Shown here in pieces: positions 17,347 through 25,431 of a stretch of DNA of 64,000 nt. Position 1 is the first letter of the stretch; every line of letters begins with the position of its first letter. The translations under genes were made by a program, and so were the position numbers. This DNA comes from Mucilaginibacter terrae (lineage in GTDB: Bacteria; Bacteroidota; Bacteroidia; Sphingobacteriales; Sphingobacteriaceae), in assembly GCF_031951985.1 (NCBI RefSeq), contig NZ_JAVLVU010000001.1, positions 3,162,001 to 3,226,000 on the forward strand. Direction: 5' to 3'. The notes under the pieces were generated by a model. It saw only the letters and a list, made by a program, of their open reading frames with translations, was not told where the DNA came from and did no database searches.

Positions 17347-17490
17347 TTAAACTAATAACCAAATTATGTTGATGATAAAAAACTTGGCATCCCAGCCAAA
17401 TATCAGCTGCAACACAATTACAGCCGAAGTAATGATAATAACCTTTTTGTATTTAGCAACAACCCGAACCAGGTGTACACGATTGCTCAT
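17347..17490 (-). CDS. Putative small membrane protein in the ars operon
   Basis: A 47-codon ORF starting MSNRVHLVRVV and continuing into a basic patch (KYKK) and two hydrophobic stretches, VIIITSAVIVLQLIFGW and FFIINIIWLLV. It overlaps the 3' end of the DUF6428 gene by 38 bases in another frame and ends 8 bases before the arsC ATG. This fits a packed operon order and suggests a real short membrane peptide. No homology was tested, and no clear ribosome site was identified. Confidence 0.4.
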   Translation of the reverse strand: MSNRVHLVRVVAKYKKVIIITSAVIVLQLIFGWDAKFFIINIIWLLV

Positions 17491-18025
17491 TGGCCAATAA
17501 ATTTGAAAGTAATATTTTAGGTTTAACCTCTTCAACCGGCGCACAGCATTCTTCTCCCTTATCGTTTGTTCCGCAGCTACCACCCCTGTTAATGGCTTTG
17601 CATTGGGTAAAATCGGGCGAGAGGTTGACCAACAAATTTTCTTCCTGAACACTGATTTCAGCCGGATACATTTGCCTGGTATCAAACTGTGAATTCCCAA
17701 ATTCAATTTTTACGGTACCTAACGGGTTTAAAGGCAGCACATTTTCAACCAATTGAATGATCGATAGCGCTTTGCTCACTTCCATTGCCCTTTCGCTATC
17801 CTTTTGCGGCGGCTCCCAAAGCTGAATGATGATCTCTGTCCAACTGCTCATTTTTCCGCCGCAATCAACAGATGTAATTGGGGCTTGCTTTATCTCGGTG
17901 ATATGATAAGAAGCATCCACCCATTGGTCTTCGTTGTACTGAAATTGTAATCGTAGCTGTGGGTTTTGCAGCAGGTACGCTTTAAAGGTTTGCCAATTCA
18001 TTAATTCGGTCGTGTTCATATTCAT
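17453..18025 (-). CDS. DUF6428-family protein with Cys-rich tail
   Basis: A 190-residue protein. I recognise the N-terminal arrangement (MNWQTFKAYLLQNPQLRLQF, then MSSWTEIIIQLWEPP) as DUF6428, often found beside arsR and arsC in Bacteroidota. The last 60 residues contain seven Cys, including EECCAP and the terminal QSCTPGSGCC. A role in binding arsenite or a metal is inference from this pattern. The start may be at 18025 or at Met3 (18019); I kept the first ATG. It lies 32 bases after the arsR stop. Confidence 0.7.
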   Translation of the reverse strand: MNMNTTELMNWQTFKAYLLQNPQLRLQFQYNEDQWVDASYHITEIKQAPITSVDCGGKMSSWTEIIIQLWEPPQKDSERAMEVSKALSIIQLVENVLPLNPLGTVKIEFGNSQFDTRQMYPAEISVQEENLLVNLSPDFTQCKAINRGGSCGTNDKGEECCAPVEEVKPKILLSNLLANEQSCTPGSGCC

Positions 18026-18039
18026 TGTAATATTACGAT
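18024..18039. promoter_or_regulatory. Second ArsR-type operator-like palindrome
   Basis: ATTGTAATATTACGAT, which shares the core AATATTACGAT with the site upstream of arsR and is nearly palindromic. It touches the DUF6428 start codon, in the arsR-DUF6428 gap. ArsR sites are typically such AT-centred palindromes. Confidence 0.55.
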
Positions 18040-18057
18040 CAATTTGATCAAATTTTT

Positions 18058-18387
18058 TTAACAGCAGGTTGTTACTTCTTTATACGAGCCTAAAAAGTTG
18101 CCGAACTGTTTTTGCAAACGAGCCCAGGTTTTAGGCTCAATACAATAACATACTTTAACCCCCTCTATGGTACCCTGAATGATGCCCGCACTCTTCAACT
18201 CTTTTAAATGCTGAGAAATAGTTGCCTGAGCCAGTCCCAGCTCATCAACCAAATCGCCGCATATACAAGCATTTGCAACAATTATTTGCTGTAGTATGGC
18301 AATACGGGCCGGATGCGCCATTGCTTTCAGCAACAAAGCCAGTTCGTTTTGCTCTGTCGAGAACATTTCACTTTTGGTAACACCCAT
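18058..18387 (-). CDS. ArsR-family metalloregulator
   Basis: A 109-residue winged-helix repressor. The recognition region is [19 protein letters not shown] and the preceding helix has [12 protein letters not shown], with a Cys-x-Cys pair in the place used for arsenite sensing by ArsR. VCYC and a terminal CC are also present. The protein should leave DNA when a thiol-binding metalloid is present and so release the operon. A palindrome lies 5 bases before its start, consistent with autoregulation. Confidence 0.92.
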   Translation of the reverse strand: MGVTKSEMFSTEQNELALLLKAMAHPARIAILQQIIVANACICGDLVDELGLAQATISQHLKELKSAGIIQGTIEGVKVCYCIEPKTWARLQKQFGNFLGSYKEVTTCC

Positions 18388-18391
18388 ATCA

Positions 18392-18407
18392 ATCGCAATA
18401 TTACGAT
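18392..18407. promoter_or_regulatory. ArsR-type operator-like palindrome upstream of arsR
   Basis: ATCGCAATATTACGAT, imperfect palindrome with core AATATT, five bases upstream of the arsR start. It matches the second site at 18024-18039 in 14 of 16 positions. Confidence 0.6.
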
Positions 18408-18466
18408 AAATTTTTCAGATAAGGTTATAAAGAAATATTATTACCGGTCAACGAGTTAGATATTAC

Positions 18467-19477
18467 TTAACCAAAATTCAGTTCTACATCATAACTTGCG
18501 GCGTATCCAGTGCAGGTGAGCACCCATCCCTGGCTTAACTCGGTATCGGTAAGTACTTCGTTTTTTACAACAGTTACTTTGCCCCGGGTACACTTAACTG
18601 CGCAGGCCGCACAAACGCCGGCACCACAACTGTAAGGTATATGCAGATCGTTTTGCAAGGCGGCTTGTAATATGGTTTGGTTTTCGCCCTGCTGTAAATC
18701 GTGCCATTGGTTTTTGAAGTTGATGCGCAACTTTTGCGGTGGGAAGGTCACCCCTGTAGTACTCGCTGGCACAGTTTCGAGCACAAAGTTTTCTTTATGT
18801 ACCTGCCCGGCATCTATACCCATAAACAGCAGTGTGAGCCGCACCATGCGCATGTAGGCAAACGGACCGCACAGGTAATAATCGGCTTGGGCAAACGTAT
18901 CGGGCAAGTGTTGTTTTACCAGTTTTTCAACTACGAGATTATTAAGCCGCTTGCCCTCATCGCTAATCAAATGAATTACGGTTAACTGGTTAGCGTAACT
19001 GGCACTTAACGCCGCAAGTTCATCCTTAAATATTACCGAACCCTCGCTCAGGTTACTATAAATGAGCACGATACGGCACGATGGTTCATGATTTAACAGG
19101 TATTTGATATGCCCGTAAACCGGCGATATACCGCTGCCAGCTGCAAAGTAAATCAGCGTTTTGCCTTGCACATCATCGGGAAGGGTAAAACGGCCTGCGG
19201 GTTCAACAGCATTCCAAACATCGCCGGGCTTGGCGTAAGTATGCAGGTAGCGCGTTATTTCGCCGTTAGGGATACGTTTTACGGTGACCGAAAGCAAGCC
19301 CTCATCGGGCGATGAGCTGATCGAATAGGAACGCCTGATCTCTTCGCCGTGATGGTTGATAATGAGCGTGATGAACTGTCCGGCTTTATAATTTACCTTA
19401 TTTCCTGATGCCTCACTCAGGTAAAACGTACTGGTATCTGGCGTTTCGCGCTTAATATGTTCAACCTTTAACTGCAT
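18467..19477 (-). CDS. Ferredoxin reductase with C-terminal 2Fe-2S domain
   Basis: A 336-residue flavoprotein of the ferredoxin-NADP reductase type. Domains in order: FAD-binding with RRSYSISSSP (near residues 53-62), NAD-binding with YFAAGSGISPV (near 112), and a plant-type 2Fe-2S ferredoxin domain from about 245, with CGAGVCAACAVKC and a last Cys in LTCTGYA. It should pass electrons from NAD(P)H to a partner such as an oxygenase. The start overlaps the stop of the MDR gene by one base (TAATG), so they are co-translated. The partner is not visible. Confidence 0.88.
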   Translation of the reverse strand: MQLKVEHIKRETPDTSTFYLSEASGNKVNYKAGQFITLIINHHGEEIRRSYSISSSPDEGLLSVTVKRIPNGEITRYLHTYAKPGDVWNAVEPAGRFTLPDDVQGKTLIYFAAGSGISPVYGHIKYLLNHEPSCRIVLIYSNLSEGSVIFKDELAALSASYANQLTVIHLISDEGKRLNNLVVEKLVKQHLPDTFAQADYYLCGPFAYMRMVRLTLLFMGIDAGQVHKENFVLETVPASTTGVTFPPQKLRINFKNQWHDLQQGENQTILQAALQNDLHIPYSCGAGVCAACAVKCTRGKVTVVKNEVLTDTELSQGWVLTCTGYAASYDVELNFG

Positions 19478-20475
19478 TAGCTTATGGAAATTACCAGTTT
19501 ACCAAACTGCGATGAGTTGCCCATTTTATCGATAGCCTTTTGCGTTTCGGCCAATGAAAATACCTCGTCTACAATAGGTACTATCTGGTGATCATTAACC
19601 AGTTTCAGCATATTGGTAAAATCATCGGGCGAGCCCATCATGGTGCCCAGCAACTGCAGTTGCTTAGAAAATATGGTGCGCGGATTTAACTCGGGTATGG
19701 CCCCGGCTGTTGCGCCAAAAAACACGATACGCGCGCCCGGATTACATATATCTGGTATTTTGGCAAAGTCTTTACCCAGGGCACTGTCAATCACCACATC
19801 AAACCCGCCCGATAGGTGTTTCAGCTCTTCGGCCCAATCCTGCGCCTTGTAATTTACACCGGCCGCAGCACCTAACTGACGTGCGCGGTCAATTTTTTCG
19901 CTCGTGCCCGATGTTACAAATACCTGGCAACCCGCCGCCACGGCAAATTGTACGGCATAGGTACCTGTTCCGGCACCGGCACCCACAACCAGCACTTTAT
20001 CTCCCGACTTGGCGCGGCCTTTTGTAAAGAAGGCACGGTAAGCGGTTAAAGCGGCTAACGGAATAGCGGCAGCTTGTTCAAAAGTTAAATGTGAAGGTTT
20101 AGCGTATAGGTCTTCGGCCTTTACTTTTACGTATTCGGCCAGGGTACCATCATCAGGCAAACCTAATATTTTAAAATCGGGGCCCTGAAAATCGGCATGG
20201 TCACCAAAGTTTTGACCGGGGTTTATGATCACTTCTTTACCAATCCATCCGGCACCCGCCCCATCGGCCGCTTCAACAACCACACCTGCCCCATCCGATC
20301 CTAAAATGGTAGGATACTTAATGCCGGCGTATTTGCCAATGCTAATCCAGTAATCGCGGCGGTTAAGTGCTGCGGCTTTTAGTTGTACCAATACCTCGCC
20401 GGGGGCAAGGGTAGGTTTATCAACTTCTTTATATTCCAGGGGTTTATCGGCCCCAACTAATACCATTGCTTTCAT
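19477..20475 (-). CDS. MDR-family zinc-less oxidoreductase (quinone/enoyl reductase-like)
   Basis: A 332-residue medium-chain dehydrogenase. Visible parts: GroES-like N-terminal domain with VLGSDGAGVVVEA (near 58), then Rossmann fold with VGAGAGTGTYAVQFAVAAG. No catalytic zinc Cys/His set is seen, so it resembles quinone oxidoreductases rather than zinc alcohol dehydrogenases. It would use NAD(P)H to reduce or oxidise a small carbonyl compound. It is translated with the ferredoxin reductase gene downstream (one-base overlap). The substrate is unknown. Confidence 0.82.
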   Translation of the reverse strand: MKAMVLVGADKPLEYKEVDKPTLAPGEVLVQLKAAALNRRDYWISIGKYAGIKYPTILGSDGAGVVVEAADGAGAGWIGKEVIINPGQNFGDHADFQGPDFKILGLPDDGTLAEYVKVKAEDLYAKPSHLTFEQAAAIPLAALTAYRAFFTKGRAKSGDKVLVVGAGAGTGTYAVQFAVAAGCQVFVTSGTSEKIDRARQLGAAAGVNYKAQDWAEELKHLSGGFDVVIDSALGKDFAKIPDICNPGARIVFFGATAGAIPELNPRTIFSKQLQLLGTMMGSPDDFTNMLKLVNDHQIVPIVDEVFSLAETQKAIDKMGNSSQFGKLVISIS

Positions 20476-20573
20476 AGTGTATAATTATCGGCTATTGCCG
20501 CCGCGAAATTTAAGAAAACCGTGTTTAAATCTCTCTTAAGCGGAATGACTTTTATTTGTCAAGCTAAAAAAAC

Positions 20574-20610
20574 AACACGGGCATGGCAAATATGTTGCCA
20601 TGCCCGTGTT
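20574..20610 (-). terminator. Strong hairpin with T-run on the minus strand
   Basis: A perfect 16-base stem AACACGGGCATGGCAA / TTGCCATGCCCGTGTT (20574-20589 with 20595-20610) and loop ATATG. Read on the minus strand it is followed by GTTTTTTTAG, so it would end transcription coming from the sod side, before the MDR promoter. Confidence 0.8.
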
Positions 20611-20623
20611 AATACTTATTTAA

Positions 20624-20700
20624 CGTCATTCTGAAGTACGAAGCAATCTCTGCGGAGATTGCTCCTTGTGCTTGTCCTCCGCAGGAATTGCTTCGACGGC
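20624..20700. repeat. Intergenic hairpin repeat (GTCATT...GAAGCAAT family), copy 1
   Basis: Begins CGTCATTCTGAAGTACGAAGCAAT. CGAAGCAAT (20639-20647) pairs with ATTGCTTCG (20687-20695), and the inner CTGCGGAG (20650-20657) pairs with CTCCGCAG (20677-20684), so it is one stem of about 19 bases with one mismatch and one wobble pair. Related copies are at 36045 and 44935. It borders the AraC remnant. Confidence 0.65.
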
Positions 20701-20719
20701 TCCTGCCCTTGTCCCTATG

Positions 20720-20866
20720 GTAACTCGGGGTAAGATTGAGCTGGGCGGCTAAATACTGTACAGTGGGTATGCCTTGGTTCAGCGTGCTTTCGTTGTTAAA
20801 GTAGTTATTTAATACGTTCTCTAATTGCTGTAACAGCTTGCTGCTTATTGGTTTACGGGTAATGAA
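20720..20866 (-). pseudogene. Remnant of an AraC-family regulator DNA-binding domain
   Basis: The minus strand has an open 49-codon stretch starting FITRKPISSKLLQQLENVL and continuing GIPTVQYLAAQLNLTPSY. This is the start of the C-terminal AraC helix-turn-helix region common in Bacteroidota. It stops exactly after the Ser-Tyr of the first HTH helix, where Leu-Ser-Asp normally follows. The frame then runs into repeat sequence, and the N-terminal sensing part and second HTH are missing. The frame stays open a little further upstream (to about 20887). No start codon fits. Confidence 0.6.
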
Positions 20867-20894
20867 CTGACTAACTACACCAACGCCTAAAACA

Positions 20895-20925
20895 AAAGGG
20901 GTTGGACGATTAATCCAACCCCTTT
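20895..20925 (-). terminator. Rho-independent terminator after sod
   Basis: A perfect 12-base stem AAAGGGGTTGGA / TCCAACCCCTTT with a 7-base loop; the minus strand continues with TGTTTTAG. It lies 62 bases after the sod stop. Confidence 0.75.
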
Positions 20926-20986
20926 ATAAAGTAAAGAGCTAAGAGGTCTTGATTCCAGACTCTTGGCTCTTGATTCTAAAAAAAAC

Positions 20987-21601
20987 TTATTTAGCTTTTT
21001 TGTAAAGCTCAGCTACGTGATTCCAGTTAACAACGTTCCAAATGGCAGCTAAGTAATCAGGGCGTTTGTTTTGGTATTTCAGGTAGTAAGCGTGCTCCCA
21101 AACGTCGATACCTAAAATTGGGGTACCTTTTACGGTAATTTCAGGAAGATCCATTAATGGGTTATCTTGGTTAGGGGTTGATGTTACGGCTAATTTACCA
21201 TCGGCAGTAACTACTAACCAAGCCCAGCCCGAACCAAAACGGGTAGCACCGGCTTCGTTCAGTTTGGTTTTCAGCTCATCGAATGAACCGAAAGTGCTTT
21301 TAATAGCCTCGGCCAGTTCGCCGGTTGGCTCACCACCACCGTTAGGTGAAAGTATGGTCCAGAATAAAGTATGGTTAAAGTGACCACCACCGTTGTTACG
21401 TACAGCAGGCGGGAATTTAGAAATGTGTTTAACAATTTCTTCGATGCTGCTGGTTGCTTCGGGCTTACCTTCTAAAGCTTTGTTTAAGTTGGTAACATAT
21501 GCCTGGTGATGCTTGCCATGGTGAATTTCCATAGTAGCTTTATCAATGTGCGGTTCCAGTGCGTCGGTTGCGTATGGTAACGCCGGTAATTCAAATGCCA
21601 T
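20987..21601 (-). CDS. sod: Superoxide dismutase, Fe/Mn family
   Basis: A 204-residue enzyme that converts superoxide to oxygen and hydrogen peroxide. Metal ligands lie in [12 protein letters not shown] (near 27-38), [10 protein letters not shown] (near 73-82) and [19 protein letters not shown] (near 166-184). GSGWAWLV is present. The length and motifs fit the cytosolic Fe/Mn enzymes. Metal choice cannot be read with confidence. It has its own terminator; the gene upstream (tadA) points the same way but is 81 bases away. Confidence 0.95.
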   Translation of the reverse strand: MAFELPALPYATDALEPHIDKATMEIHHGKHHQAYVTNLNKALEGKPEATSSIEEIVKHISKFPPAVRNNGGGHFNHTLFWTILSPNGGGEPTGELAEAIKSTFGSFDELKTKLNEAGATRFGSGWAWLVVTADGKLAVTSTPNQDNPLMDLPEITVKGTPILGIDVWEHAYYLKYQNKRPDYLAAIWNVVNWNHVAELYKKAK

Positions 21602-21682
21602 AATGACTATTTTTTTAAGGTTAAATTAAGATGTATCCTCGCAAATATAAAGGGTTCAACCTCATATTTGTTCAGATTATTG

Positions 21683-22159
21683 TTAAGTTTTATTGCGTTT
21701 GCTCCTAAAGAACTCGCGCACCAGTTCGGCACACTCGTTTTCTTTAATACCGCCGGTAACCATCGTTTTGGGATGCGTGATCTTTTGATTCAATCTACCA
21801 AAACCCAGCCGGGTATCATATGCTCCGAAAACAATTTTACCCACCTGAAACCAGTATGAAGCCCCGGCGCACATTACGCAGGGTTCCATGGTTACGTACA
21901 GGGTACAGTCTTTTAAGTACTTGCCGCCCAAATAGTTGGCCGCCGCGGTTAGTGCCTGCATTTCGGCGTGGGCACTTACATCGTTCAGGCGTTCGGTAAG
22001 GTTATGGCCACGGCCAATAATTTTGCCCTGGCAGGTTACTATCGCACCAATGGGTATCTCGTCTTCGGCATAAGCCAAACGGGCCTCGCGCAAGGCCTCG
22101 GCCATGAAAAATTCATCGGGAGACACACTGCTCTCATTATCAAAACTTATAAAACGCAT
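21683..22159 (-). CDS. tadA: tRNA adenosine deaminase-like protein (TadA family)
   Basis: A 158-residue zinc deaminase. The zinc/proton-shuttle motif SAHAEMQAL and the second motif EPCVMCAGA are intact. In most bacteria TadA changes A34 to inosine in tRNA-Arg(ACG). A few nucleoside deaminases share the fold, so the substrate is inferred. The N-terminal about 15 residues (ending SPDEFFM) are an extension; an internal Met at residue 18 is a possible start. The start overlaps the csaA stop by one base (TAATG), so the pair is an operon. Confidence 0.88.
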   Translation of the reverse strand: MRFISFDNESSVSPDEFFMAEALREARLAYAEDEIPIGAIVTCQGKIIGRGHNLTERLNDVSAHAEMQALTAAANYLGGKYLKDCTLYVTMEPCVMCAGASYWFQVGKIVFGAYDTRLGFGRLNQKITHPKTMVTGGIKENECAELVREFFRSKRNKT

Positions 22160-22494
22160 TATATGAGTTTGCTTCCGTTGGGTACGGGCCGTTCAACGGC
22201 GGTTAATACAATGTCGCCATTCTCGTCGGCCAGGCCGGTTACCAAAAACTGCGACATAAAATTGGCTATTTGTTTCTCGGGAAAATTTACTACGCCCAGT
22301 ATCTGCCGTCCAATCAGTTCCTGTTTGGTGTAATGTTTGGTTATTTGCGCGCTCGACCATTTCATGCCCAGCGAACCAAAATCTACCTTGAGCTGATAAG
22401 CGGGTTTGCGTGCTTTAGGGAAGTCCTGCACTTCTATAATAGTGCCTGCACGCAGTTCTACTTTTTCAAAATCATGCCAGGAGATAGTTTGCAT
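22159..22494 (-). CDS. csaA: CsaA-like tRNA-binding/export chaperone
   Basis: A 111-residue OB-fold protein. It follows the CsaA pattern: [65 protein letters not shown]. CsaA in other bacteria binds tRNA and is described as a chaperone for protein export; the exact role is not settled. Its stop overlaps the tadA start by one base, so the two RNA-linked genes are translated together. Confidence 0.88.
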   Translation of the reverse strand: MQTISWHDFEKVELRAGTIIEVQDFPKARKPAYQLKVDFGSLGMKWSSAQITKHYTKQELIGRQILGVVNFPEKQIANFMSQFLVTGLADENGDIVLTAVERPVPNGSKLI

Positions 22495-22624
22495 GGTGGC
22501 AAATATAAGTATGCGCCATTTAATACTCCCCGGTAGGTAGGTTTTTTTGTTTATGAATAATAATTTCTGTGATGTCGAATTTTATTGGTTAATACAGTTA
22601 AATAGCAGCATAAAATACTTTCCG

Positions 22625-22632
22625 TACCTTTG
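22625..22632 (+). promoter_or_regulatory. TACCTTTG promoter element
   Basis: A match to TAnnTTTG, ending 10 bases before the ATG at 22643 and so leaving almost no leader. A clear -33 TTTG was not identified. Confidence 0.45.
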
Positions 22633-22642
22633 TATTTAACTT

Positions 22643-23299
22643 ATGTCAAACAAAGCAGTTATAGCAGGCGCAAGCGGATTAACAGGAGGATACCTGCTTA
22701 ACCATATTTTGAACGAGCCACACTATGATGAGGTACTCATTATAGTACGTAAGCAGTTACCTATCGAGCATAAAAAACTGATTCAACTGGTAGTTGACTT
22801 TGATAAGATGGATGACGTAGCTGCGTCAATTACCGGCGATGTAATATTTTGCTGCTTAGGTACCACCAAAGCTAAGACATCAGATAAGGCCCTTTACATT
22901 AAAATAGAGCATGATTACCCGGTACAGCTGGCCGAAATAGCTTTTAATAATGGTTTTAAGCAGTATCATTTCATGTCATCAGTTGATGCAGATGCTAACG
23001 CAGGCGGCAATTACCTGAAATGGAAAGGCAAAACAGAAAACGACATTCAAAAGTTCAAATTTCATGCGCTGCATATTTACAGGCCGTCCTTATTAACGGG
23101 CAACCGTAATGAGTTTAGACTGGTTGAGAAATTAGCCGAGGTGTTTATGAAGCTTATCGATCCTTTACTATTCGGCAGCTTTAAAAAGTACGTGAGTATT
23201 CCAGCCGCAACGGTGGCCAGGGCCATGTACAAACAATCATTAAAAACTGAGGAGGGTGTGTTTGTACATCCTTCGCACCATATAAAACAATTAGCGTGA
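22643..23299 (+). CDS. NAD(P)-binding Rossmann protein (NAD-dependent epimerase type)
   Basis: A 218-residue short-chain-type protein. It starts with AVIAGASGLTGGYLLNHIL, a glycine-rich dinucleotide loop (GxxGxxG). A later HIYRPSLLTGNRNEFR is typical for the NAD(P)H-binding/oxidoreductase family near human HTATIP2-like proteins. The substrate is unknown. It has its own promoter and overlaps the ABC-F gene by four bases (GTGA), so translation of both is linked. Confidence 0.8.
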   Translation: MSNKAVIAGASGLTGGYLLNHILNEPHYDEVLIIVRKQLPIEHKKLIQLVVDFDKMDDVAASITGDVIFCCLGTTKAKTSDKALYIKIEHDYPVQLAEIAFNNGFKQYHFMSSVDADANAGGNYLKWKGKTENDIQKFKFHALHIYRPSLLTGNRNEFRLVEKLAEVFMKLIDPLLFGSFKKYVSIPAATVARAMYKQSLKTEEGVFVHPSHHIKQLA

Positions 23300-25164
23300 G
23301 CACTTATTTATCAGCAGAAAATTTAGGTCATTCTTTTCATGACCACTGGCTGTTTCGTAACCTTACTTTGGGCATTAACCGCGGAAGACGCGTTGCCTTG
23401 GTAGGTGTAAACGGAGCAGGTAAATCTACCTTGTTAAAATTATTATCGGGTAAAATCAATCCTACCGAAGGCAAAATCGTATCGCAACGTGATCTTCGTC
23501 CGGGTTATTTGGAGCAAGACCCTCTTTTTGAAAAGGGCCATACCATTAGCGATTACATCTTTCATAAAGATAACGTACAACAGCAACTTATTTTAAAATA
23601 TGAGCAGTTGCTGGAAGATGAGCCTGAAAACATGAAGGCCATTGAGAAGATAACGGAAGAGTTAAGTGCCGTTAATGCATGGGAATATGAATACCAGATC
23701 AAGAATATTTTAGGGCGTTTAGATATCCATCATTTAAACCAGCCTATTGATACCCTATCAGGCGGGCAAAAGAAACGTTTGGCCTTGGCTAAGCTGTTAA
23801 TTGAAGACCCGGATATTTATGTGCTGGATGAGCCTACCAACCACCTGGACATTGATACTATTGAGTGGCTGGAAAAACTCCTGACCGAAGGCGCTAAAAC
23901 CATTTTGATGGTAACGCACGATAGGTACTTTTTAGATAACGTTTGTAACGAGATCATAGAGATTGATCGTGGTAAGATTTTTACTTATAGTGGCAACTAC
24001 CAGTACTTTTTGGAGAAGAAGGCCGAACGTGAATCTACCCTCGAAATTCAGTTTCAAAAGAACACCAACTTACTGAAAAAGGAATTGGAGTGGATGCGCC
24101 GCCAGCCACAGGCACGTGGTACCAAATCACAATCGCGCATTAATGCCTTTTATGAGCTGGAAGATAAAACCAAAAATGCCGGACCCAATGCCAAGGTTGA
24201 ACTCAGCATGAAAACATCGCGCCAGGGAAACAAGATCATGGAGGTTAATCATATTGGTAAAACCTTTCAGGGTCGTAAGGTTATTGATAACTTTAGCTAT
24301 GTATTTAAGAAAGGCGACCGTATAGGTATTGCCGGTAAAAATGGTAGTGGCAAATCAACCTTATTAAATATATTCACTGGCTTACTTCAACCCGACGAGG
24401 GTAACATTGATAAAGGAGAGACTACCGTAGTAGGTTACTTTAACCAGGCCGGTATGAACTTTAAAGAGGATGAACGCGTAATTGATGTAGTAAAAAATGT
24501 GGCCGAATATATTACCATGGCCGATGGCAAACAAATTTCAGCATCGCAGCTACTCACTTTGTTCTTATTTCCTCCTGCACGTCAGCATGGCTTTATAAAA
24601 CTATTGAGCGGTGGCGAAAAGAAGCGTTTGCACCTGCTCAATATACTGATGAAGAATCCAAACTTTTTAATACTGGATGAGCCTACCAACGATTTGGATA
24701 TTGATACACTGAACGTATTAGAAGAGTTTTTAACCTCCTATGGAGGTATACTGCTAATGGTATCGCACGATAGGTATTTGTTAGATAAATTAACCGATCA
24801 GTTATTTGTGGTAAGTGGTACCGGCGCTGTTGATTTATATAATGGCAACTATTCTTCATTCCGTTTAGAACAGGAAGAAGCCAAGCAAGCACAAAAACAA
24901 AAGCCTGTAGCCGTTGCCCCTACCCCAGTGGTACAAGCTCCTAAAAAGAACAAATTATCATTTAAGGAGCAAAAAGAACTGGAGGCAGCCGAGGCAGATA
25001 TTGCAAAAATTGAAGCGCAGATTAAAGGCTTAACTGAACAGATTAATACCTTGTCAGACCATCAGCAAATCGTAGCCATGTCTACTGATATTGAGAAACT
25101 CAATATCAAATTAGAGGAAACTACCATGCGCTGGATGGAACTAACTGAATTAAAAGAAAGCTAA
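23296..25164 (+). CDS. ABC-F family ATPase (Uup-like)
   Basis: A 622-residue soluble protein with two ABC domains and no membrane segments. First ABC: GVNGAGKSTLL (near 38-48), LSGGQKKRLALAKLL, VLDEPTNHLDID. Second: GKNGSGKSTLL (near 351-361), LSGGEKKRLHLLNIL, ILDEPTNDLDID. A Lys/Glu/Gln-rich C-terminal stretch (550-622) looks like the coiled-coil tail of Uup. ABC-F proteins act on ribosomes. The start is GTG at 23296, shared with the previous gene's end. Confidence 0.9.
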   Translation: MSTYLSAENLGHSFHDHWLFRNLTLGINRGRRVALVGVNGAGKSTLLKLLSGKINPTEGKIVSQRDLRPGYLEQDPLFEKGHTISDYIFHKDNVQQQLILKYEQLLEDEPENMKAIEKITEELSAVNAWEYEYQIKNILGRLDIHHLNQPIDTLSGGQKKRLALAKLLIEDPDIYVLDEPTNHLDIDTIEWLEKLLTEGAKTILMVTHDRYFLDNVCNEIIEIDRGKIFTYSGNYQYFLEKKAERESTLEIQFQKNTNLLKKELEWMRRQPQARGTKSQSRINAFYELEDKTKNAGPNAKVELSMKTSRQGNKIMEVNHIGKTFQGRKVIDNFSYVFKKGDRIGIAGKNGSGKSTLLNIFTGLLQPDEGNIDKGETTVVGYFNQAGMNFKEDERVIDVVKNVAEYITMADGKQISASQLLTLFLFPPARQHGFIKLLSGGEKKRLHLLNILMKNPNFLILDEPTNDLDIDTLNVLEEFLTSYGGILLMVSHDRYLLDKLTDQLFVVSGTGAVDLYNGNYSSFRLEQEEAKQAQKQKPVAVAPTPVVQAPKKNKLSFKEQKELEAAEADIAKIEAQIKGLTEQINTLSDHQQIVAMSTDIEKLNIKLEETTMRWMELTELKES

Positions 25165-25167
25165 TAA

Positions 25168-25407
25168 ATGAAGACTTCGGACATTATAGCATCGGTTGGG
25201 GTAATCATCCTTTTGATAGGGTTTATGCTTAATTTATTCAAAAAAATAAGCCCTGAAAGCAAGGTATATGCCTTAATGAACTTTGTGGGTGCGGGCATGT
25301 GTGGGTATTCATCATACCTTATTAGCTTTTGGCCATTTGTTATATTAGAAAGCATTTGGGCATTTGTAGCGTTAATATCATTATTTAAAGTTCCACGTGG
25401 AACATGA
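25168..25407 (+). CDS. Small CBU_0592-type membrane protein
   Basis: A 79-residue protein with three hydrophobic stretches (IIASVGVIILLIGFML, VYALMNFVGAGMCGYSS, FVILESIWAFVALISLF), typical of the CBU_0592 family. Function unknown. The last codons (KVPRGT) are written in DNA that is at the same time the first parS-like palindrome, so this end is probably under two constraints. It begins three bases after the ABC-F stop and precedes mnmG. Confidence 0.8.
   Translation: MKTSDIIASVGVIILLIGFMLNLFKKISPESKVYALMNFVGAGMCGYSSYLISFWPFVILESIWAFVALISLFKVPRGT
25389..25404. promoter_or_regulatory. parS-like site 1
   Basis: AGTTCCACGTGGAACA, matching the ParB-binding parS palindrome in its 14-base core (GTTCCACGTGGAAC). 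It overlaps the 3' end of the CBU_0592-type gene. Confidence 0.72.
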
Positions 25408-25431
25408 TATTATCAATTGTAATTTTGTAAT

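Noticed and set aside
17347..17706. A 119-codon version of the small membrane ORF with a longer N-terminus
   Set aside because: The extra 5' part is fully inside the DUF6428 coding region and has no domain-like composition; only the 47-codon ending from 17490 is supported.
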